Shown: positions 16,534-27,075, numbered from the stretch's first letter. The stretch: DNA of 64,000 nt from Clostridia bacterium (GCA_910574475.1 CAJTAT010000002.1:187078-251077); one strand, 5' to 3'. Program-made: numbers and translations. The notes: a model not told the origin generated them from the sequence alone.

Positions 16534-17922
16534 CTACCACTCATAGCAGAGCCAACGTTCACAAGTCCATTCCCGCCCATTGGTTATCACCATTCGTGTC
16601 TGGAATCCGTCCACACACTGGTCGATATAAAATCCCTGATTCCCCGGCGTTTTTCGAACCACGCCTTCGATAATATCCAGACTTCTTAAAGCCTTTTTCT
16701 CCCGGCTGGTGATCACGAGCAAAATTCCCAGGTAGTCCTGGTATAAAAGCCCTTGAGGATCTTCACCCTCATCAAAGCCGAGATTTTCCAGATGTAGCGC
16801 TTCCTCAAGAGAGACTTTCCATGCGTCTGCACTTTTCCAGAATATTACCCTCTTTCCGCTCAACAGCATACGCAGATCTACCACGCTCTCAGCAAAAGCC
16901 CAGCTTAGCAAGAGTATTTGTTTCAGTGCTTCTACCAGCCCTGGAATCATAGTTACCCCTACCAGAGCAGCCGCCAGAGCTTCACACTCTGCCACCTTTG
17001 CTGTATCTGTCAGCAAATAGGCATAATTAACCCCTTCCCGTATGGCCAGTAAACGGCCACAGACAGCTTCCAGATTGGCAATATCAGAATCTTTTCCCGC
17101 TATTGTGTACTCTATCTGGTAATCAAGCCAGGCACTAGGTTCTTTTTCTCCCTGTAGAAGCTCTGCTGCATGGGAAAACCGTTCTAATAAATAAGCATGA
17201 AAAAAGACATCATTCCCCACATTCCCAGCGTGAATTCCTCGGGGTCCAATTCCTGCAAGGCGATTGCGTACAGACAGAGCGGAGCTAAGATCCACTTTTT
17301 TGCCTGATAATTCTTCCGGATCTTCCAGGATCAGATGCAGGATACTCCCACCTTTCAATGCATTGGTATCTGATACTGGATCAGGAGTGGATTCCTGCTC
17401 TTCCTCTTCCCTGCGACGTTTCAATTCCTCAAAATTCTCTTGCTCCCGTGCATCTGCCGCTTCATAGTCAGCCTGCCGCTCTTCTGCCTCCTGTCCAAGG
17501 TGTTCGTACTCCCGAAACTGTTCTAAAATCCCTGCGCCTGTCTTTTGCTTCATTAGAGACACAGCCTGCTCATAATAGGCCAGTCCATTTCCATCGGACG
17601 CCCTGGAAAAATCCCAGGTTTCCACAGCTTCTGTCCTTCCAGATCCAAGATTTTCATTGAGGAAGTGTTGAATTCTCTGTTTTAGGTACTCTTGATTTTC
17701 CTCTCCCAATCCATATCCCAGATCCAAATAAAACAATCCATACTGATTCAGTAATTCTCTGTGATATTCTGAAAGTACGGAACACTCTGCCAGTTCTAAA
17801 GCTTCTTCTGTCTGGCTGCGCAAAAATGCATATCTGGCCGACATAAGGCAAATCTGGAAAAAGAAAAGCAGGACAGCCAACATTAAGCTCACGAATACTG
17901 TAATCTCACCTTTTATCCTCAT
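16534..17922 (-). CDS. DUF5702 protein, Tad pilus cluster
   Basis: 462 residues. The N-terminus KGEITVFVSLMLAVLLFFF has the TadG-like start motif and membrane helix, and the body is outside the cell. A charged Glu/Arg stretch (about 140-185) looks like a coiled coil, and the rest is helical. It fits DUF5702, known only as a partner of Tad genes in Clostridia. It is adjacent to flp1 (its start codon touches the flp1 stop). Confidence 0.75.
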   Translation of the reverse strand: MRIKGEITVFVSLMLAVLLFFFQICLMSARYAFLRSQTEEALELAECSVLSEYHRELLNQYGLFYLDLGYGLGEENQEYLKQRIQHFLNENLGSGRTEAVETWDFSRASDGNGLAYYEQAVSLMKQKTGAGILEQFREYEHLGQEAEERQADYEAADAREQENFEELKRRREEEEQESTPDPVSDTNALKGGSILHLILEDPEELSGKKVDLSSALSVRNRLAGIGPRGIHAGNVGNDVFFHAYLLERFSHAAELLQGEKEPSAWLDYQIEYTIAGKDSDIANLEAVCGRLLAIREGVNYAYLLTDTAKVAECEALAAALVGVTMIPGLVEALKQILLLSWAFAESVVDLRMLLSGKRVIFWKSADAWKVSLEEALHLENLGFDEGEDPQGLLYQDYLGILLVITSREKKALRSLDIIEGVVRKTPGNQGFYIDQCVDGFQTRMVITNGREWTCERWLCYEW

Positions 17923-18093
17923 CTACACCAGACTACTCTGACTTGTAATTTTGTCAAAAATCTGATTGACCAAGGCTGTGAGCTGACTCTTAAAAATAAT
18001 TACAAGGCCAATTAGCACTACTAGAATCAAAATCATTTCCACAACTCCGATTCCATCCTCTTCTCTTAAAAATTTGCACAAAAAATATTTCAT
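17923..18093 (-). CDS. Flp1-type pilin
   Basis: 56 residues. A short basic leader (MKYFLCKFLREEDG) ends at Gly and is followed by IGVVEMILILVVLIGLVIIF, the pilin helix with Glu at +5, then a short amphipathic tail. This is the major subunit of type IVb/Tad pili, cut by the A24 peptidase encoded downstream. GAGGAG precedes the ATG. It is the first pilus gene before the mobile element; the tad ATPase and platform genes normally found near it are absent here. Confidence 0.8.
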   Translation of the reverse strand: MKYFLCKFLREEDGIGVVEMILILVVLIGLVIIFKSQLTALVNQIFDKITSQSSLV

Positions 18094-18337
18094 ACGCAGA
18101 TCTCCTCTTTTTTTCTGTAATTTTAGTTCAATTCATTTACAAAGGAATTTTGGTCTGATTCAAACCATGATCATTTAGAAATAGAACGATAGGCACTGTG
18201 CCACAGTTCTGAAAGATAAATATTTATCGTGTATTGATTATAGCTTCTGCCTTTTTGCTCATGTGAGATAAAGAAGTAAAAGAAGTGTAAAAAATTTTGC
18301 CGTTCCCTGTCCGGCTGACTGCCGGACGGGTCGGGCT

Positions 18338-19990
<1,653 letters not shown>

Positions 19991-20093
19991 CTATTCCGTA
20001 GGTTTAGTATACCATAGGGCGGGGCTGGCTGTACAGTCCTTTTTGCTACTTTATGTCGAAAAATATCACGGTTTTTTATTAAGGCTTGTCGCA

Positions 20094-20282
20094 TTACATG
20101 GCATGGGCGACTGTTCCCCCGGCTGCGCTTTCCGCTTCCAAAACTTTCATCATCTTGTCGGCGGCGGTGGCGGTAGTGTCCTGTTTGAAGTAGCCGGAAA
20201 CAACAAGGACAGTGTTCCCCCGGCGTACCTCGGTCACGCAATCCGGGCGGCGGGCGGGGCGGTTCTTTTTGGTGTCGGTCAT
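20094..20282 (-). CDS. TnpW family transposon protein
   Basis: 62 residues from the ATG at 20282, which overlaps the stop of the DnaC-like gene. The Pro/Arg-rich start (TDTKKNRPARRPDC) is followed by a beta-rich core (VRRGNTVLVVSGYFKQD) and a helix (TAADKMMKVLEAE). It matches small TnpW proteins found beside TnpX-type recombinases in Tn4451-like elements; the role is unknown, perhaps help in excision. AAGGAG lies 9 nt before the start. Confidence 0.78.
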   Translation of the reverse strand: MTDTKKNRPARRPDCVTEVRRGNTVLVVSGYFKQDTTATAADKMMKVLEAESAAGGTVAHAM

Positions 20283-21127
20283 AGGCAAATCTCCTTTCTG
20301 TTCAGCAGCATTTTAAGGCGTTCCATTTTCGCCTGCGCTTTGGCTTTTCTGAAATTCTCCCCGGTAATGCAGACGGGGCAGCACATTTCAATAAGGCGGT
20401 CATATATCCGGGCGTGGGCGGTGTCCTCCGGGTTCTGCAATTCTTCCAGCGTGAGGTTCGTTGTCACGATTAAGGGCTTGCCGCTGCGGTATCGGCTGTC
20501 AACCACGTTATAGACTTGCTCTAAGCCGTATTCCGTGCCACGCTCCATGCCGAAATCGTCAAGGATAAGCAAAGGGAAGCTGCAAAGGCGGGAGATATAT
20601 TCGTTGCGGTCTTTGAAGCTGGCGGCAAGGTCATTGAGTATCGCCGCAAAGTTTGTCATGCAGACAGATACTTCACGCTCCATAAGGGCGTTGGCGATAC
20701 ACCCGGCAAAATAGCTCTTGCCTGTGCCGACACTCCCCCACAAAATCAATCCGTGGTTCTCCGCTTTCATCAGTTCCCAACACTCCACATATTCACGGGC
20801 ATAGTCCATTTGCGGGCATTTCCCGTTGTCGTTCTCAAACGTCCATTCCCTCATAGCCGGGTTGGTGAAGCCATTTCTTTTCAGCTGTTCCACTTCCTCC
20901 CGGTGTTTCTGTTCCCGGTCTGCGGCTTCCAGCGTTTCCCGGCGTTTGCGCTGGCAGTCACATTCTTTGGGGTGGCGGTCACGTCCGAAAAAGGTCTTGC
21001 CCTCCGGGAAGTAGGCTTCTTTGGGCTGGTGGCAGCTCCCACAATATAAAAGCCCGTCCTCGCCCGTGTAGTCCTCCGGCTCTGCTTCTGTGGCAAGCCG
21101 GAAAATTGCGTTATCATAATCACACAT
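20279..21127 (-). CDS. DnaC/IstB-like AAA+ ATPase, helicase loader
   Basis: About 282 residues. An N-terminal part with a four-Cys zinc-like site (LYCGSCHQPK and PKECDCQRKR) precedes the AAA+ domain (about 110-282): Walker A WGSVGTGKS, Walker B LLILDDFG, and the sensor region IVTTNLTLEEL. It resembles DnaC/DnaI loaders that place the replicative helicase on DNA, so it could help the element replicate after excision. The ATG at 21127 has AAGGAGG upstream. Confidence 0.85.
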   Translation of the reverse strand: MCDYDNAIFRLATEAEPEDYTGEDGLLYCGSCHQPKEAYFPEGKTFFGRDRHPKECDCQRKRRETLEAADREQKHREEVEQLKRNGFTNPAMREWTFENDNGKCPQMDYAREYVECWELMKAENHGLILWGSVGTGKSYFAGCIANALMEREVSVCMTNFAAILNDLAASFKDRNEYISRLCSFPLLILDDFGMERGTEYGLEQVYNVVDSRYRSGKPLIVTTNLTLEELQNPEDTAHARIYDRLIEMCCPVCITGENFRKAKAQAKMERLKMLLNRKEICL

Positions 21128-21189
21128 AAAATCGTCCTCCTTGTTCATGGTTTTTCACGCCCTGTTTACGGGGCGTTCTATCGCTGTCA

Positions 21190-21954
21190 TCAAAGGCTTT
21201 CGCCCTCCTTGTAGGAATAATCGGGGATTCCTTTTTTCGGTTTCTCCTTTGCCCTGTCATCAGCCGCCCAACGCCGGATAGTGGCGGCATGGTTCTTGTA
21301 TTGCTTCCCGCTGGAAGCAATATAGCCGGATAAGCGGTCTATGTAATATTCCCATTTGCCGGGAAGCTCCTTTTTAAGCTCCGCAAGCTCTTTCTCTGAC
21401 AGGAATACATTTTCGTATCTCCCGAAAGGGGCGGGAGCGGTCTGTCCTGTCTTTATCTCTCCCTCTCTCTTTATCTCTAACTCTATCTCTTTCTCTATCT
21501 CTAACTCTCTCTCTGGTGGACAAATGTCCGCTGCATATGGTGGACATTTGTCCGCCACGGTTTCCGGCAGGGCTTTCTGTTCCTGTAAAGCCCGCCTTGC
21601 ACGGCGTTTCCGCTCCCCCTCGGTAGAGGACTGACCGATTAAAAGCTCAATGTTGCTCATATACAAAGCCCCATTCTGCAAAGGCTCTACAAGCCCCAGC
21701 TTCATAAAAATCTGCAAAGCCCTCTCCACTGTGCCGACTTGCTGGCGGGTGATTGTGGCTATCATTGGTGCGGTATAGGGGATATTCTCGTCAAGCTGGA
21801 GCTTTCCCCCGTTTTTCAGCGATTTTAGGTACAGCTTCAAGAGAATGTTGGAGTAGAGCATACCGTCCTGCATACTTTCCAGCAGCACGATAGCGTCCTC
21901 GTCAAAATAGCTCTCTTTCAGCTTTAGGTAGTAATATTTGCGGTTGTCTGCCAT
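21190..21954 (-). CDS. phage replisome organizer N-terminal domain protein
   Basis: 254 residues. The N-terminal winged-helix domain (about 1-125), beginning ADNRKYYYLKLKESYFDED, resembles the DNA-binding domain of phage replisome organizers. A middle low-complexity stretch (about 145-170) alternates Glu, Leu, Ile and Lys and is coded by a CT-rich repeat run on the plus strand (about 21464-21515). The C-terminus (about 190-250) resembles DnaD-like tails. With the DnaC-like gene 60 nt downstream it forms a probable initiator/loader pair. Confidence 0.8.
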   Translation of the reverse strand: MADNRKYYYLKLKESYFDEDAIVLLESMQDGMLYSNILLKLYLKSLKNGGKLQLDENIPYTAPMIATITRQQVGTVERALQIFMKLGLVEPLQNGALYMSNIELLIGQSSTEGERKRRARRALQEQKALPETVADKCPPYAADICPPERELEIEKEIELEIKREGEIKTGQTAPAPFGRYENVFLSEKELAELKKELPGKWEYYIDRLSGYIASSGKQYKNHAATIRRWAADDRAKEKPKKGIPDYSYKEGESL

Positions 21955-22067
21955 TCGTTCCTCCTTATGGTCTGTTTTGGGCTTCTGTTACGCTTTAGAA
22001 CGCCGTTTTGAGGGGTAAAGGATATAAATATCGTCTACCATTTGAGGGCGGTCAAAAAAGCCTTGAT

Positions 22068-22454
22068 TTACGGGGACTTTCCAGTTCCTAAAGCGTGACA
22101 TAGTAGCCTTTGTTTCCGCTTGCGTTGTGCGGCATGGATTCTTTTCATGCGTCCGGCGCAATCCGGGCAGTATTTCCCCCGGTTTGACTTGGGGAGAAAA
22201 TACCCGCCGCACTCGGTACAGCGTTTCCTGTCTGCCCGGTGCAAAAGAGCGGCTTCCAGCTTCCCGTCCAGCGGCAGCACGGCGGCAGTGAACCAGCGGC
22301 ACATAAGGGAATAGCTGATACTCTGCACACATACGCAAGGCTCGCCGTTATCCAGCAAGATACAGTTGCCGTTATCGTAGTTGCAGCACTCATGCACAAG
22401 CCGGCACGCCGCCCGGTACTGGCGGTAGTCCATTCTTGGGATTTCTGCGCCCAT
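22068..22454 (-). CDS. cysteine-rich VLP domain protein
   Basis: 128 residues with 12 cysteines. The N-terminal half (RAACRLVHECCNYDNGNCIL, then CVCVQS) fits the Cys-rich VLP domain. The C-terminal half has a classic zinc ribbon: CTECGGYF and YCPDCAG. It likely binds zinc and perhaps nucleic acid. Such proteins are common in mobilizable elements of gut Firmicutes but have no assigned role. It sits 4 nt after the next upstream gene, so they are co-transcribed. Confidence 0.78.
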   Translation of the reverse strand: MGAEIPRMDYRQYRAACRLVHECCNYDNGNCILLDNGEPCVCVQSISYSLMCRWFTAAVLPLDGKLEAALLHRADRKRCTECGGYFLPKSNRGKYCPDCAGRMKRIHAAQRKRKQRLLCHALGTGKSP

Positions 22455-22458
22455 GCCC

Positions 22459-22980
22459 TCAACGCTCCCTTTCCGGCTTCCTGTCCGGGTACAGCTTCCC
22501 GGCGGCTACGGCGGCATGGCTCTTTATCTTGATTTCGCCCCGCCCCTCGCTGGCTCTTGCGTTCCTGTAGCCCTCATCAGAGAGGAAATAGCGGTGGCGT
22601 TCCCCCGGAAATCCCACGGGGCTGTCGCTGGTCTTTACGTCGAGGACTATCATGTGGCGGGTTTCAGGGAGAAAACGCTCCATGCCTGTCAAGTCATGCC
22701 CCTGCATTATCGGCTGTTTCGTCTGTGCCTTTGCTTCAGCAAGCCGCCGCCGGATAGAGTTCTCATGCCCCGCAAGGAAACGGGCTTTGTTGTCGGCGAT
22801 AAACTGGCTGCACTCCGGCTCCGGTATCTTTTGCAGCTTCTCTATGGCGTTCTCCATGATTACCCTTGTCAACAGGTCGTTAATCACGGGTACGGTTTCT
22901 TTCATGCCGCCTATGGTTTCCGCTTTAGTGGGTGCGGCGTACTGGTAAATCATTTCAAGCTCACTGTTCGTAAATCTCAT
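22459..22980 (-). CDS. hypothetical mobile-element protein, TTRAP-like N-terminus
   Basis: 173 residues, mostly helical and charged, with no membrane segment. The first 60 residues (RFTNSELEMIYQYAAPTKAE, then a helix and IPEPECSQF) recall the short transposon-transfer-assisting family, though the match is by eye only. The second half (KQPIMQGHDLTGMERFLPE...HMIVLDVKTSDSP) is of unknown kind. It lies between relaxase and Cys-rich VLP genes in one operon. Confidence 0.55.
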   Translation of the reverse strand: MRFTNSELEMIYQYAAPTKAETIGGMKETVPVINDLLTRVIMENAIEKLQKIPEPECSQFIADNKARFLAGHENSIRRRLAEAKAQTKQPIMQGHDLTGMERFLPETRHMIVLDVKTSDSPVGFPGERHRYFLSDEGYRNARASEGRGEIKIKSHAAVAAGKLYPDRKPERER

Positions 22981-23005
22981 TGTGCTACCTCCTGTGGCTG
23001 TTTTG

Positions 23006-24652
23006 TTATCGTTCCTGTTCGTGCTTTTTCTGCTGGCTCGGTGCGCCCCTCAAAATCTGCTCGATATTTCCCTTGACGGTCTGCAATTCCCGGACGTTCT
23101 CTTTCTTCTCCCGGTACTCGTTGTAAAGGCGGTTCTTTTCCCTCATAAGCTGCTCAATCTCCGCTTGTAGGGCTTTGGACGCTGGCAGCTTGGAAATGCC
23201 CTTTGCCTTGAAATACCGGGCGGCAGATTCGGAAATGATAAACTCGCTTTCGTGCTGCTCCCGGTAGGCTCGCTTTGCTTTCTCCGATTTCTGCGCCCGC
23301 AATCCGTCACGGGCTGGCTTGGTCTTGATGTAGGCTAATAGCTGCTTCTGCAAGTCCTTTTTCTCCCGCAAGGTGCTTTCCACGGCTTTCAGTTTCCCGG
23401 TGGTTTCCTGCAATCCGGCACTGGCGGCGGCAAGGGCGGCTTCCAATTCCTCCGGGGAAGAAAAGCCGGATTCCTCGTAAATGCTCATGGTCGCCGCCAT
23501 TTGCTTTAGGTTATGGACAGCCGCCCAGCGGTCATATCCTATGCCCTTGCCCTCGGCTCGCTTGGCTTCCCGGTCTACCATGCGCTGTACAACTTCCCGT
23601 TGGGAAGCGTCCTGTTTCGGTGCGTTTATGGCGGCTTTGTTGCGCTGTAAACGGTCTTTTATGCTGCTGGGGTATTCCTGTTTGGGTAGGGGCTTTTCGG
23701 CGGCTCTTGCGGCGTTCTGTGCGTTTTGGGTGAGTGTTTCCATTACGGCGGCACGGTCAAAATCATCACCTAACTTCCGGGCGGTGATTGGCTTCGTCCT
23801 GTCCGGCGTGAGATACGACAACCTCCCCCGGCTCTCCTTGACGGTCACACCCTGTTGCAACAGCTTCCCGGAGAAGTCCTCAAAAGAGATAGCAGAGGAC
23901 AGGGCGGTGCGGATCACGCTGCGTAACCGCTCCTTGTCGGTTTCAAATTTTGTGGCTTTGGGCGGCTCACCTGCGGCGGCAAGGGAAGCGTTCTCTTCAT
24001 CCAGTGCGGCTTGTCCTTTCCGCTTCGCCCAATACTCCCGCTCGGTAATGCGGTTCTTGCTCCCATGCAATAAATCAATCTGATAGAGGTTTTCCCGGTG
24101 GCACATCTCCATGACTTCCGCTTTGAAATATTCCATAGCTGCGTCCGTGCAGCGGTGCTTGCAGCCCTCCCTTGTGTCCGCTGGTCTTTCCATGTAGGGC
24201 AATAGCGGCACTTCCGCAATCCGCAAAGAATTGATTACGATATGCACATGAATGTTACCGCTGTGGTTATGCCCGTCCGGGTGGGTGCAGACAAGGGCTT
24301 GGTGTCCGGGGAAATGCTCTTTACAAAACTGCTCGCCCAACTGCTGCGCCCGGTCTACGGATAGTCCATTGTCCTGTGCGTCACGGGGGTCAAAGCTGAT
24401 GATATAGTGGTGGCTCTTTACGTCCTCCCGTTTCTGGTTCTTGCCGTATTTGAGATTGGAGCGCATACACGCTATGGCGAAATCCTCGCCGCCGCAATTC
24501 AGAGAGGAAATGCGGTAATCGTCACGGGGGATAAGCCGCCCGTTTTTGTCCAGTGTGGGCTTCATGGTAAACTCGTCATGCTCAAAAGTTAGGTACTGCT
24601 CGGCAGCTCCATAGTCGGCATTTTTAGAGCTGATATGTTTGAATGTTGCCAA
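23006..24652 (-). CDS. relaxase/mobilization nuclease (MobP-like)
   Basis: About 548 residues. The N-terminal relaxase domain (about 1-260) has the three-His metal motif in HPDGHNHSGNIHVHIVINS and conserved SHHYIISFDPRD. The catalytic Tyr probably lies near the start (YGAAEQYL). A long charged coiled coil (about 380-545) follows. It nicks oriT and pilots the single strand in mobilization. A GTG at 24661 is possible, but TTG at 24652 has AGGTG 7 nt upstream and gives the family-like start MATFKHIS. The first codons overlap mobC by about 29 nt. Confidence 0.9.
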   Translation of the reverse strand: MATFKHISSKNADYGAAEQYLTFEHDEFTMKPTLDKNGRLIPRDDYRISSLNCGGEDFAIACMRSNLKYGKNQKREDVKSHHYIISFDPRDAQDNGLSVDRAQQLGEQFCKEHFPGHQALVCTHPDGHNHSGNIHVHIVINSLRIAEVPLLPYMERPADTREGCKHRCTDAAMEYFKAEVMEMCHRENLYQIDLLHGSKNRITEREYWAKRKGQAALDEENASLAAAGEPPKATKFETDKERLRSVIRTALSSAISFEDFSGKLLQQGVTVKESRGRLSYLTPDRTKPITARKLGDDFDRAAVMETLTQNAQNAARAAEKPLPKQEYPSSIKDRLQRNKAAINAPKQDASQREVVQRMVDREAKRAEGKGIGYDRWAAVHNLKQMAATMSIYEESGFSSPEELEAALAAASAGLQETTGKLKAVESTLREKKDLQKQLLAYIKTKPARDGLRAQKSEKAKRAYREQHESEFIISESAARYFKAKGISKLPASKALQAEIEQLMREKNRLYNEYREKKENVRELQTVKGNIEQILRGAPSQQKKHEQER

Positions 24653-25019
24653 CGGCTTCACCTACTTTCTGCAAGACTTCAAACTTCAAGGCGGCAAGCT
24701 CCGCTGCGGCGGCTCGTACTTCTTGGGAGAGGGCGTTATAAGGTGCGCCGTACTCGTTCAGACAGCGGGCAATCTGATTCAGATTCCCGCCGATTTTCCC
24801 ATACTCGGCTGTGAGCTTCCCAACGGCAGAGAGTAATTCATCATTGACCGGGGAAACGGTGATTACCGGGCATATCCTTGACTTAGTTAGGGCTTGCCGG
24901 ATAAACTCGGCTTGGCTCATTTTGCAGAGGGTGACACGCTCGGAAAACTCGGCGTATTCTTCCTCGGTCAAGCGTGTCTTGATTACCCTGTGGCGGTGGG
25001 GCGTGTTGTATCTTTTCAT
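24624..25019 (-). CDS. MobC-like relaxosome accessory protein
   Basis: 131 residues. A ribbon-helix-helix N-terminus (RVIKTRLTEEEYAEFSERV) should bind oriT; the C-terminal part has the MobC motif GGNLNQIARCLNEYG. It helps the relaxase open DNA at oriT. The ATG at 25019 is chosen since AAAGGAGG lies 9-10 nt upstream; the frame extends further but across the oriT-like region. It overlaps the relaxase start. Confidence 0.88.
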   Translation of the reverse strand: MKRYNTPHRHRVIKTRLTEEEYAEFSERVTLCKMSQAEFIRQALTKSRICPVITVSPVNDELLSAVGKLTAEYGKIGGNLNQIARCLNEYGAPYNALSQEVRAAAAELAALKFEVLQKVGEAVGNIQTYQL

Positions 25020-25523
25020 GGCTGTGAACCTCCTTTCATGGGTGGATATTTTCAAGCGGCGCAAGCCGCAAAAAGGCGGGCTTGGGGTGGCAACCCCAAC
25101 AAGATTCCCATAGGACAAAATGAGCGATAAGCGAATTTTGGTACTATGGTAGAATCTTGCTCTAAGAAACTGCCGGACTGCCGTTCACTTCCTACTGCCA
25201 CTTTTTCGGGAAATCTATAACCAGCTTTTTCATAAAAGGCTACGGGCGGCGTTCTCCCCTTACTCCCTACAAACCACAAAAGAGCAGAATGGACGGACTT
25301 TCCGGCAAGAACTTTTCCGGCAGCTCGGTCTTTCCCGACAATAAGGCGTTTCGGAAGCTGCGTTTTGCCCGCTGTCTGAAAACACGGCAATCTTTTTTGG
25401 CTTCACTATCTAATACGGAACTTTTGGAAATTTGCCAAAAATGGGCGCAAAAAAGCAGCAAATCTTTTTCGGATTTACTGCTTCATGTGCCGCTGCGGGA
25501 CGGCGGGATATTCAGTTTTTATG
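25020..25523. other. 500-bp noncoding region of the element, likely oriT
   Basis: No credible gene is seen. Close to mobC are a hairpin GCGGC-GCAA-GCCGC (25056-25069) and an inverted repeat TTGGGGTggcAACCCCAA (25082-25099), followed by CAAGATTCCC. Inverted repeats next to a short conserved nick region are typical of oriT beside mobC. A further hairpin (AGCAGCAAATC...GATTTACTGCT, about 25454-25486) lies near the far end and may end the regulator transcript. Confidence 0.5.
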
Positions 25524-25724
25524 TTATCGGTCAAGCCGGAACTTGAACAGGCTTTCAATCAGCTTTGTTCTGATGTAGTCCTCCATATCAGAGTTATAAT
25601 AGCCGTTCATCTTGGAGAAATAGCGGATATATCCAGCGTAACGGTCAAGGACAGCCTGTATCGCTATGGGGTCGCCCTCATGTGCCTTTATTATCGTGTC
25701 ATAGGGGAGAAGTCGGTTACTCAT
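25524..25724 (-). CDS. small helix-turn-helix regulator of the element
   Basis: 66 residues. It resembles the short N-terminal sigma/HTH-like proteins of Tn916-type elements (IIKAHEGDPIAIQAVLDRYAG ... DMEDYIRTKLIESLFKF), similar to a sigma-70 region 2 fragment. Its start overlaps the end of the sigma-70-like gene by 8 nt. The pair may act as a split sigma factor: this piece with region 2-like sequence and the upstream gene with region 4. That is inference from order and form. Confidence 0.72.
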   Translation of the reverse strand: MSNRLLPYDTIIKAHEGDPIAIQAVLDRYAGYIRYFSKMNGYYNSDMEDYIRTKLIESLFKFRLDR

Positions 25725-26160
25725 GGGACAACACCTCCATTTCCGCTTTCAGCCGCTTCAAGGCAAGCTGAATATGCCGCCCGATTGTGCTGCGTGTCCA
25801 GCCAATTTGTTCCCCGATTTCTTTCTGCGTCAAGTGCTGGAAGTAATATAAAAAGATTTCCTCCTGCGTCTGTTCCGGCAGTTCGGCAAGAGCCGCCGCA
25901 AGGGAACGGCTATCTAAAAATATCGTCTGCCCCCGGACAGAAAACGGATAAGTTTCGCCATAGTCCGGCACTTGAAAATACTCGTCTGTGGTGCTTAGTG
26001 GGACAAACTTTTCTTCGGTCAGATATTCAAGGGAGATTTCCCGTTTCCACCTCGCCGCCAGCAGACGGGCAGCGTCAAAGGACGCATGACGAATAACAAT
26101 CCGGCAATAGGTATCATGGGTATAGCGGATATGTTCTTGATAGGCTTCGTATTCAGTCAT
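25717..26160 (-). CDS. sigma-70 family (region 4) regulator
   Basis: 147 residues. The C-terminal part (about 85-140) is a sigma region 4 helix-turn-helix: LPEQTQEEIFLYYFQHLTQK and EIGEQIGWTRSTIGRHIQLA. The N-terminal part shows no region 2. Such proteins control transfer genes in Firmicute ICEs and IMEs. It is coupled to the small HTH gene. Confidence 0.82.
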   Translation of the reverse strand: MTEYEAYQEHIRYTHDTYCRIVIRHASFDAARLLAARWKREISLEYLTEEKFVPLSTTDEYFQVPDYGETYPFSVRGQTIFLDSRSLAAALAELPEQTQEEIFLYYFQHLTQKEIGEQIGWTRSTIGRHIQLALKRLKAEMEVLSHE

Positions 26161-26191
26161 GGAAAATCCCCCTTTCTTCGATTATGGGAAA

Positions 26192-26218
26192 GGGCGGTAG
26201 CACTTTTTGCTGTCGCCC
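26192..26218 (-). terminator. hairpin after the cargo operon
   Basis: Arms GGGCGACAGCA and TGCTACCGCCC (minus strand) with a short loop and then TTTCCC. It lies between the PAP2 gene end and the sigma-like gene start, so it likely separates cargo from the element backbone. Confidence 0.45.
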
Positions 26219-26273
26219 CTTGATTACCCACCAGCAAAGGCGGACGGAACTGTCAACGGCGGGGGCAGCCCGT

Positions 26274-26966
26274 TCATCTTGACCGTTGACTGGCTCGATT
26301 GGCTTTGCTATTTACCCACTGATTTATGGAATAGTACAGCATAACAAATGTTGCACTAAACAATATCCCTCCGACAATATCCGTAATCCAATGCACACCT
26401 GATAAAACCCTTCCAATGACCATAAAACCTGCATAGATACCACAAAGGGTATTTACGATGTTTCTTAATCCTTTGCTTGAAATCAATCGTTGAAATTGCA
26501 TGATAGCCGTAGGTATAATGCACATCATAAGCATTGTTGTAGAGGACGGATAAGAGGCTTCTAAAAAACCCTTAATCAAAACTGGTCGGTAGTTCACAAC
26601 AAAAAACTCAAAAAAGAGATATACCAAAAATACAAGCACATAAAAACCGCCCAATATCAAAATACTGCTATCTACACGCAATAGGCTTTTTCTTTTTATA
26701 AGTTGCACAAGACCTACTATTGCAAAACCTAACATAACAAACAGTATAGGAATACTCAACAAGTCTGTTATGTTATATAACAACATATTCGTACCAAATA
26801 GTGTATGAAAATATTGATTGACCGTTGCGAACCCGACAACCGAACCTTGTGGGCCAATTGGACGCACATCAATAAACATAATCGCCACTGTGTAGAGAAT
26901 TGATAAAACCAACAGCCCAGCAGTTACACCAAAATCTTTTTGGATTTTTTTCTTTGCTTCTTTCAT
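26274..26966 (-). CDS. PAP2 family membrane phosphatase (cargo)
   Basis: 230 residues with about six membrane helices. The PAP2 signature is partly changed: NYRPVLIKG, then YPSSTTM where classic enzymes have PSGH, then GRVLSGVHWITDIVGG with the His and Asp of motif 3. The missing motif-2 His may alter activity; enzymes of this family remove phosphate from lipid phosphates such as undecaprenyl diphosphate. It is AT-rich compared with the transfer genes. It is downstream of the XRE-membrane gene, which could control it. Confidence 0.82.
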   Translation of the reverse strand: MKEAKKKIQKDFGVTAGLLVLSILYTVAIMFIDVRPIGPQGSVVGFATVNQYFHTLFGTNMLLYNITDLLSIPILFVMLGFAIVGLVQLIKRKSLLRVDSSILILGGFYVLVFLVYLFFEFFVVNYRPVLIKGFLEASYPSSTTMLMMCIIPTAIMQFQRLISSKGLRNIVNTLCGIYAGFMVIGRVLSGVHWITDIVGGILFSATFVMLYYSINQWVNSKANRASQRSR

Positions 26967-27075
26967 TTTTTTGCTCCTTTGTCTTTCATGTATTTGGCTT
27001 TTGCCTAATCACACTTTAGCTTTGGAGTACAAAAAATGAAAGAATTTGACCGTCACATCTATGATACGCTCCGTG

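Noticed and set aside
18290..18300. Short AAAATTTTGC-like match to the right side near 27842 as an att repeat
   Set aside because: Too short and too simple in base content; serine recombinases of this type use very short target repeats that cannot be fixed by eye.
21464..21515. CT-rich microsatellite-like run
   Set aside because: It codes for the charged linker of the replisome-organizer protein; units are irregular and not a simple phase-variable tract.
25052..25390. Minus-strand frame of 112 residues in the oriT-like region
   Set aside because: Crosses inverted repeats, has no ribosome site and odd composition.
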